Part shown: piece after piece, positions 40,398 to 44,069 of the stretch | How the letters are laid out: every line of letters starts with the position of its first letter | Position numbering within the stretch: position 1 is the first letter of the stretch | Assembly (NCBI GenBank): GCA_016185145.1 | Contig: JACPOB010000191.1 | Coordinates: 1 to 44,069, forward strand | From: Rhodospirillales bacterium | GTDB lineage: Bacteria; Pseudomonadota; Alphaproteobacteria; Reyranellales; Reyranellaceae | Length of the DNA: 44,069 bases | Direction: 5' to 3' | Made by a program: the position numbers and the translations under genes | Notes under the pieces: model-generated | Databases searched by the model: none | Seen by the model: the letters and a program-made list of their open reading frames with translations, nothing else | Told to the model about the DNA's origin: nothing

Positions 40398-41357
40398 TTA
40401 GAGCCATCCCTGCCGGCGGTACCACAAGATCGTCTCTCCGAAGCCGGCCGCCAGATCGAACCGCGGACGGAACCCCAGCGCCGCGGCGAGCCGCCGGTCG
40501 TGGGCCGTCCAGTCGCCGTGAAAAATTTCGTTGACCTTGCCAGGCGTGAGGATCTGCACCGAACCGCCCAGCGAATGGCGGATCGCATTGACGCGGGCGA
40601 CGGCTGCCATCGCCACGCGCGGCACGGCGAGCGACAGCGGCCTGCGGCCGAGCGCGCGGCCGGCGGCGTCGGCCATGTCGCGATAGGAGTAGCCGCCCTC
40701 CTTGCCGTCATCGATTTCGTAGGTCGAGGGCGGCGGCGGCTGATCGAGGGCAAGCGCCAGCGCTTCGGCGAGGTCGGCGACATGGATCAGCGACAGCCGG
40801 GCGCCGGGCACCTTGGGCCGCGGAGCGAGACCGCGGGCGACGGCCTTGAAGTAGGCCAGGGTCTCGCGGTCGCCCGGCCCGTAGACCGCCGGCGCACGCA
40901 CCGTGAGCCAAGGTCCCGATCGGCTGGCGACGACTTCCTCCGCCGCCCGCTTGCTGGCGGCATAGGGCGAGAGCTGCGGCTCGCGCGCCGCCAGTGACGA
41001 CAGAAGAAGGAACCGGGCGTCGGGCGCCAGCGCCGACAGCAGTGCGGTGCCGTCGCGGTTCACGGCGAAGAAGTCACCCGGCCGGCGGGCCTTGATCAGG
41101 CCGGCGGCGTGGACGACGGCATCGGCGCCGTGGACCAGGCGCTCGAGCGCGGCCTCGTCCAAAAGATCGCCCAGCACCATGTCGGCCGCGACGCCCTCGA
41201 GCGACGGCAGGGGCGACCAGCGCCGCACCAGCAGCCGCAGCCTGAAGCCGCGACGGGCAAGAGCGGAGACGAGATGGGGGCCGACGAAGCCGGTGACGCC
41301 GGTGACCGCGACAGTCCGCTCATGGTCTTCCGGACCGCGAGCCTCCGGCTCGCTCAT
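40398..41357 (-). CDS. cerR: Ceramide reductase-type NAD(P)-dependent epimerase/SDR
   Basis: A 319-residue extended SDR. The cofactor motif is VTGVTGFVG (18-26), and the catalytic Tyr132 and Lys136 are in SPYAASK, with RAPAVYGPGD and SLIHVADLA after. In Caulobacter the operon homologue reduces the 3-keto group of the acylated base. The context here, between the acyl-AMP ligase (3-nt gap) and acp, is the same. The first 14 residues (MSEPEARGPEDHER) come from a palindromic element, so the functional fold begins after them. A plain sugar-epimerase role is possible but less likely. Confidence 0.88.
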   Translation of the reverse strand: MSEPEARGPEDHERTVAVTGVTGFVGPHLVSALARRGFRLRLLVRRWSPLPSLEGVAADMVLGDLLDEAALERLVHGADAVVHAAGLIKARRPGDFFAVNRDGTALLSALAPDARFLLLSSLAAREPQLSPYAASKRAAEEVVASRSGPWLTVRAPAVYGPGDRETLAYFKAVARGLAPRPKVPGARLSLIHVADLAEALALALDQPPPPSTYEIDDGKEGGYSYRDMADAAGRALGRRPLSLAVPRVAMAAVARVNAIRHSLGGSVQILTPGKVNEIFHGDWTAHDRRLAAALGFRPRFDLAAGFGETILWYRRQGWL

Positions 41358-41394
41358 GATTCATGAGCGCGCAAGATGCGCGCGGTCCGGAAGA
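41326..41394. repeat. Palindromic element at the cerR/acyl-AMP ligase junction
   Basis: Outer arms TCTTCCGGACCGCG (41326-41339) and CGCGGTCCGGAAGA (41381-41394) are exact complements. Nested inside is CGCTCATGA-T-TCATGAGCG (41351-41369). The cerR ATG and the ligase stop both lie within it, so the element supplies codons for the first residues of CerR and the last ones of the ligase. Confidence 0.8.
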
Positions 41395-43094
41395 GCGTGA
41401 GTCTTCGGGGCATAGAGGCCGGCCAGGTAGTTGGCCTTGGCGCGCGAGCGCGAGAGCTTGCCCGACGACGTGGTCGGCAGGCCCATGGTCGGCGGCACCA
41501 GCACGACGTCGCAGTCGACCGCGATCGCCTCGCGCACCGCCTGCGCCACGTCGCTGGCCAGCGTCTTGCGCCCCTCCTCGCCCGATACGCGCGCCAGCAC
41601 GGCGACGACGACGCGCTCGCCGCCCCCCTCGCTGTCTGGCCCGTCGACCGAGAAAGCGACCGAATCGCCGTTCTTCACGACGCGGCGCGTCTCGATCGCC
41701 CATTCGATGTCCTGCGGCCAGATATTGCGGCCGTTGACGATGATCAGGTCCTTGGCGCGACCGGTCACGACGACTTCGCCGGCGAGCGTGTAGCCGAGAT
41801 CGCCGGTGTCGAGCCAACCGTCCAAAAGCACTTCGCGCGAGGCCTCGGGCTCGCCGAAATAGCCCGGCATGATGCTGGGCCCGGACACGAAGATTCGCCC
41901 GACCTCGCGGTCGCCCAGGACCTTGCCGGCCTCGTCGCGCACTTCCAGGCGATGGCCGGGCAGCACCTTGCCGCACAGCACGAAGCGGCGCGTCCGCCGG
42001 CCGTCATCGGTCGCCATCGTGTCGGTGCGCACGCCGGTGCCGTGCGGGCTGAAGGTGATGGCCAGGCACACCTCGGCCATGCCGTAGCTCGGGATGAAGG
42101 CCTTGCGATCGAAACCCGCCGTCTCGAAGGCCGTGGCAAAGCGGTCGAGCACGTCGGGGCGGATCATGTCGCCGCCGATGCCGGCATGGCGCCAGCACGA
42201 CAGATCGAGATCGGCCGGCACCTGGCTCGCGGCACGGCGCGTCGCGAGGTCGTAGCCGAAGCTCGGGCTGTAGGCGATGGTGCCACGATTCCGGGAGATG
42301 ATGTTCAGCCACTGCATCGGCCGGCGCGCGAAGTCGCGCGGCGTCAGGTAGTCGAGCGAAAGCTGGGTGCTGAGCGGCGCCATCAGGAAGCCGATCAGGC
42401 CCATGTCGTGATAGAGCGGCAGCCAGCTCGCGGCGCGATCGCCCGGCACGACCTCCAGGCCGGCCGGCCCGGTGATGCCGGCGAGGTTGGCCATCAGCGC
42501 GGCCTGGGTGATCTGCACGCCGTGCGGATGGCGCGTGCTGCCTGAAGAGAACTGGATGTAACAAAGGTCGGCCGGACCGAGCGGCCGAAGGTCGACCGGC
42601 TTCTCCGGCAAGGCGTCGATGACCGACATCCCGCCATGCAGCCGCACCGCCGGGAACTCGGCGGAGGCGTCGGCGAGAAAGCCGGCCAGGTCCTCGATGC
42701 CCACGGCCGCCACCGCACCCGAGGCGCCAAGCTGGCGGCGCAGCTGCTCGAGGTAGGCGTCCTTGCCGCCGATGCCGACCGGCACCGAGACGGGCACCGG
42801 CAGCAACCCGGCATACTGGGCGCCGAAGAAGGCGTCGAAGAAGCCCGGCCAGGTGTCGGCGGTAATGAGTATGCGTTCGCCGCGCGCGAACCCTGCGCCG
42901 ATCAACCGGCGGGCGGCGACATGCGCGCGCTCGCGGATCTCGCGCCAGCTCGAGGCCGAGAGAATCTCGCCCCGGACACTATAAAAGGTGACGCCGGTCT
43001 CGCCCTGGGCCGCATAGTCGAGCATCTTCGGCACCGAGCCGAAGCCGGCGCGGCGCAAGGCGAGCTGGGAATTGCGGGTTGGCAGAGGGGTCAT
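41361..43094 (-). CDS. Fatty-acyl-AMP ligase / acyl-ACP synthetase of sphingolipid synthesis
   Basis: An ANL-superfamily ligase of 577 residues that adenylates a fatty acid and loads it on the operon ACP. The ATP loop is FSSGSTRHPHGV (182-193), followed by SWLPLYHDMGLIGFLMAPL typical of FAAL-like enzymes, SYGMAEV, the DTGDLG core motif, and the hinge GRAKDLIIVNGRNIWPQDIE with the late GKLSRSRAK catalytic Lys. The ATG at 43094 is chosen; a reading to 43160 adds repeat-derived sequence. It is the first gene of the ceramide operon. The C-terminal ALPDRAHLARS is encoded by a palindromic element. Confidence 0.9.
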   Translation of the reverse strand: MTPLPTRNSQLALRRAGFGSVPKMLDYAAQGETGVTFYSVRGEILSASSWREIRERAHVAARRLIGAGFARGERILITADTWPGFFDAFFGAQYAGLLPVPVSVPVGIGGKDAYLEQLRRQLGASGAVAAVGIEDLAGFLADASAEFPAVRLHGGMSVIDALPEKPVDLRPLGPADLCYIQFSSGSTRHPHGVQITQAALMANLAGITGPAGLEVVPGDRAASWLPLYHDMGLIGFLMAPLSTQLSLDYLTPRDFARRPMQWLNIISRNRGTIAYSPSFGYDLATRRAASQVPADLDLSCWRHAGIGGDMIRPDVLDRFATAFETAGFDRKAFIPSYGMAEVCLAITFSPHGTGVRTDTMATDDGRRTRRFVLCGKVLPGHRLEVRDEAGKVLGDREVGRIFVSGPSIMPGYFGEPEASREVLLDGWLDTGDLGYTLAGEVVVTGRAKDLIIVNGRNIWPQDIEWAIETRRVVKNGDSVAFSVDGPDSEGGGERVVVAVLARVSGEEGRKTLASDVAQAVREAIAVDCDVVLVPPTMGLPTTSSGKLSRSRAKANYLAGLYAPKTHALPDRAHLARS

Positions 43095-43146
43095 GGAGAG
43101 GCGGGCGTTCCTAGCAGAGGGCGCGGAGCGGATACAACTTCTTGAA

Positions 43147-43268
43147 CCCTCCCCCGTCATACGGGAGGGGGCAAGACACAGAAGAGGTGTCGCATATGAC
43201 GACGTCGGAATCTGGCGGTTTTGCTTGGGCCTTCCCCCTCCCTACCCTCCCCCGTAAGACGGGAGAGG
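43147..43268. repeat. Degenerate inverted repeat pair, family B
   Basis: CCCTCCCCC-GTCATAC-GGGAGGGGG (43147-43171) and CCCTCCCTACCCTCCCCC-GTAAGAC-GGGAGAGG (to 43268) are two inverted family B units with about 60 nt between them. It resembles the exact pair before dsbD but is worn. It lies in the 300-bp divergent gap between the acyl-AMP ligase and argD. Nothing else except the argD promoter and leader was seen in 43095-43404. Confidence 0.8.
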
Positions 43269-43296
43269 ATGAAGTGGGCCGCGGTCTTGGGCCAAG

Positions 43297-43325
43297 TTGA
43301 CACACCCCCACCCGGGTAAGATAGT
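43297..43325 (+). promoter_or_regulatory. Sigma-70-type promoter of argD
   Basis: TTGACA at 43297-43302 (all six positions), 17-nt spacer, GATAGT at 43320-43325 (four of six matches to TATAAT). The predicted start is near 43332, giving a leader of about 73 nt that carries the hairpin at 43333-43381. Confidence 0.6.
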
Positions 43326-43332
43326 GCCCGCC

Positions 43333-43391
43333 CCCGCTCAACCCCGGCAAATCCGTCCCGGAGCCGAGGTCTGAGAGCGGGTGATTTTTTT
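43333..43391 (+). terminator. Attenuator-like hairpin with T7 before argD
   Basis: CCCGCTC (43333-43339) pairs with GAGCGGG (43375-43381), with further GC-rich pairing inside, and a run of seven T follows at 43385-43391. That is the layout of an intrinsic terminator or attenuator, between the argD promoter and its ribosome binding site. The long interior loop weakens it. Confidence 0.4.
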
Positions 43392-43404
43392 CATGGAGAA
43401 GCTC

Positions 43405-44069
43405 GTGATTACGGCTGTGATGCCGACGTACGGTCGCAAGGACGTCGTGTTCGAACGCGGAGAGGGCAACTATCTCTACGCGACGGACGGCCGACGTTAC
43501 TTGGACTTTACCTCGGGCATCGCCGTGAACGCGCTGGGCCACTGCCACCCTGCCCTGGTCAAGGCATTGACCGAGCAGGGCCGGAAGCTGTGGCACACCT
43601 CCAACCTGTTCCGCATCGGCAACGGCGAGACGCTGGCCAAGCGGCTGACCGAGGTGTCGTTCGCCGACACGATGTTCTTCTGCAACTCCGGTGCGGAGGC
43701 GATCGAGGGCGGCATCAAGCTGATACGCAAGTACCAGTTCATGAACGGCAAGCCGCAGCGCTACAAGATCATCTGCTTCCAGGCGGCGTTCCACGGCCGC
43801 CTGCTGAACGCGCTCGCCGCCACCGGCAACGAGAAATACCTCGAGGGCTTCGGCCCGCCGGCGCCCGGCTACAAGCACGCGCCGCTCAACAACACCAACG
43901 TCGTGCGCGACATGGTCGACGACGAGACCGCCGGCATCCTGGTCGAGCCGATCCAGGGCGAAGGCGGCATCCGCGCCACGACCACGCAGTTCCTCAAGGA
44001 CCTGCGCGCGATCTGCGACGAGTTCGGCCTGCTGCTGTTCTACGACGAGATCCACACGGGTTTCGGCCG
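43405..44069 (+). CDS. argD: Acetylornithine aminotransferase, partial at window end
   Basis: Class III PLP aminotransferase of arginine synthesis (often also succinyl-DAP aminotransferase), cut by the window end after about 221 codons. Seen are MITAVMPTYGR at the start, FERGEGNYLYATDGRRYLDF, SGIAVNALGHCHP, NSGAEAIEGGIKLIRKY, FHGRLLNALAATG, VEPIQGEGGI and YDEIHTGFG. The PLP lysine lies outside. I chose the GTG at 43405: GGAG is six bases before it and ITAVMPTY fits the family start. An in-frame ATG at 43393 has no ribosome binding site. argF usually follows in alphaproteobacteria but cannot be seen. Confidence 0.95.
   Translation, partial: MITAVMPTYGRKDVVFERGEGNYLYATDGRRYLDFTSGIAVNALGHCHPALVKALTEQGRKLWHTSNLFRIGNGETLAKRLTEVSFADTMFFCNSGAEAIEGGIKLIRKYQFMNGKPQRYKIICFQAAFHGRLLNALAATGNEKYLEGFGPPAPGYKHAPLNNTNVVRDMVDDETAGILVEPIQGEGGIRATTTQFLKDLRAICDEFGLLLFYDEIHTGFG

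Noticed and set aside
43111..44055. 314-codon minus-strand frame opposite argD
   Set aside because: The plus strand encodes continuous ArgD motifs; the minus frame runs through repeats and has no domain.

Overview
The window is high-GC, gene-dense chromosomal DNA from an alphaproteobacterium. No rRNA or tRNA gene, prophage, transposase or CRISPR array was seen. The pyrF-trpF-trpBA order, the type III ornithine decarboxylase with homospermidine synthase, a Caulobacter-like ceramide gene set and the abundant palindromic intergenic repeats all fit Alphaproteobacteria. A Rhodospirillales or Reyranella-like genome is my best guess, not a proof.

Layout. 0.1-1.5 kb: a GST-fold protein, a repeat and an unknown small protein. 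1.5-5.8 kb (minus): pyrF-trpF-ridA-trpB-DUF433-trpA, the late tryptophan genes with two unusual passengers. 6-7.6 kb: glycerol kinase. 7.7-10.9 kb: polyprenyl diphosphate synthase, divergent from a TrmN6-like methyltransferase, an SppA-type peptidase and an NTF2-like protein. 11-15.6 kb: uronate dehydrogenase, an actinobacterial-type DapD and an N-carbamoyl-D-amino-acid hydrolase in one tight operon, then a GNAT and an M20 carbamoylase/amidohydrolase. 15.8-19.8 kb (plus): a DsbD/ScsB-like reductase, a redoxin and a DUF3500 protein. 19.8-25.5 kb (minus): ugpQ, then ugpBAEC plus a thioesterase, with a PHO-box-like site before ugpB. 25.5-28.4 kb (plus): SDR, CitMHS_2-type antiporter, DUF4142. 28.4-31.3 kb: a D-amino-acid-oxidase-like flavoprotein with circularly permuted domain order, a secreted unknown, an alkyltransferase-like protein, a GNAT and a DUF1127 protein. 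31.4-35.4 kb (minus): ornithine decarboxylase with a long structured leader and upstream ORF, homospermidine synthase, LysR. 35.4-43.1 kb (minus): fatty-acyl-AMP ligase, ceramide reductase, acyl carrier protein, serine palmitoyltransferase, metallophosphoesterase, ceramide synthase and an MFS transporter. 43.4 kb to the end (plus): the start of argD.

How the parts work together. The ugp genes, ugpQ and glpK form a glycerophosphodiester/glycerol-3-phosphate salvage route, probably induced by phosphate starvation. Odc makes putrescine and Hss makes homospermidine. The 35.4-43.1 kb block carries every enzyme known from Caulobacter to make ceramide, plus two uncharacterised members. RidA in the trp operon may clear the aminoacrylate chemistry of TrpB.

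A second layer is a set of palindromic intergenic repeats in several families. Three copies of one composite family keep paired arms while their sequences differ. One pair supplies the ribosome binding site of dsbD, and another supplies codons at the ends of two ceramide genes. The strongest candidates for follow-up are the permuted oxidase, the odc leader, the extra members of the ceramide operon and the repeat families.
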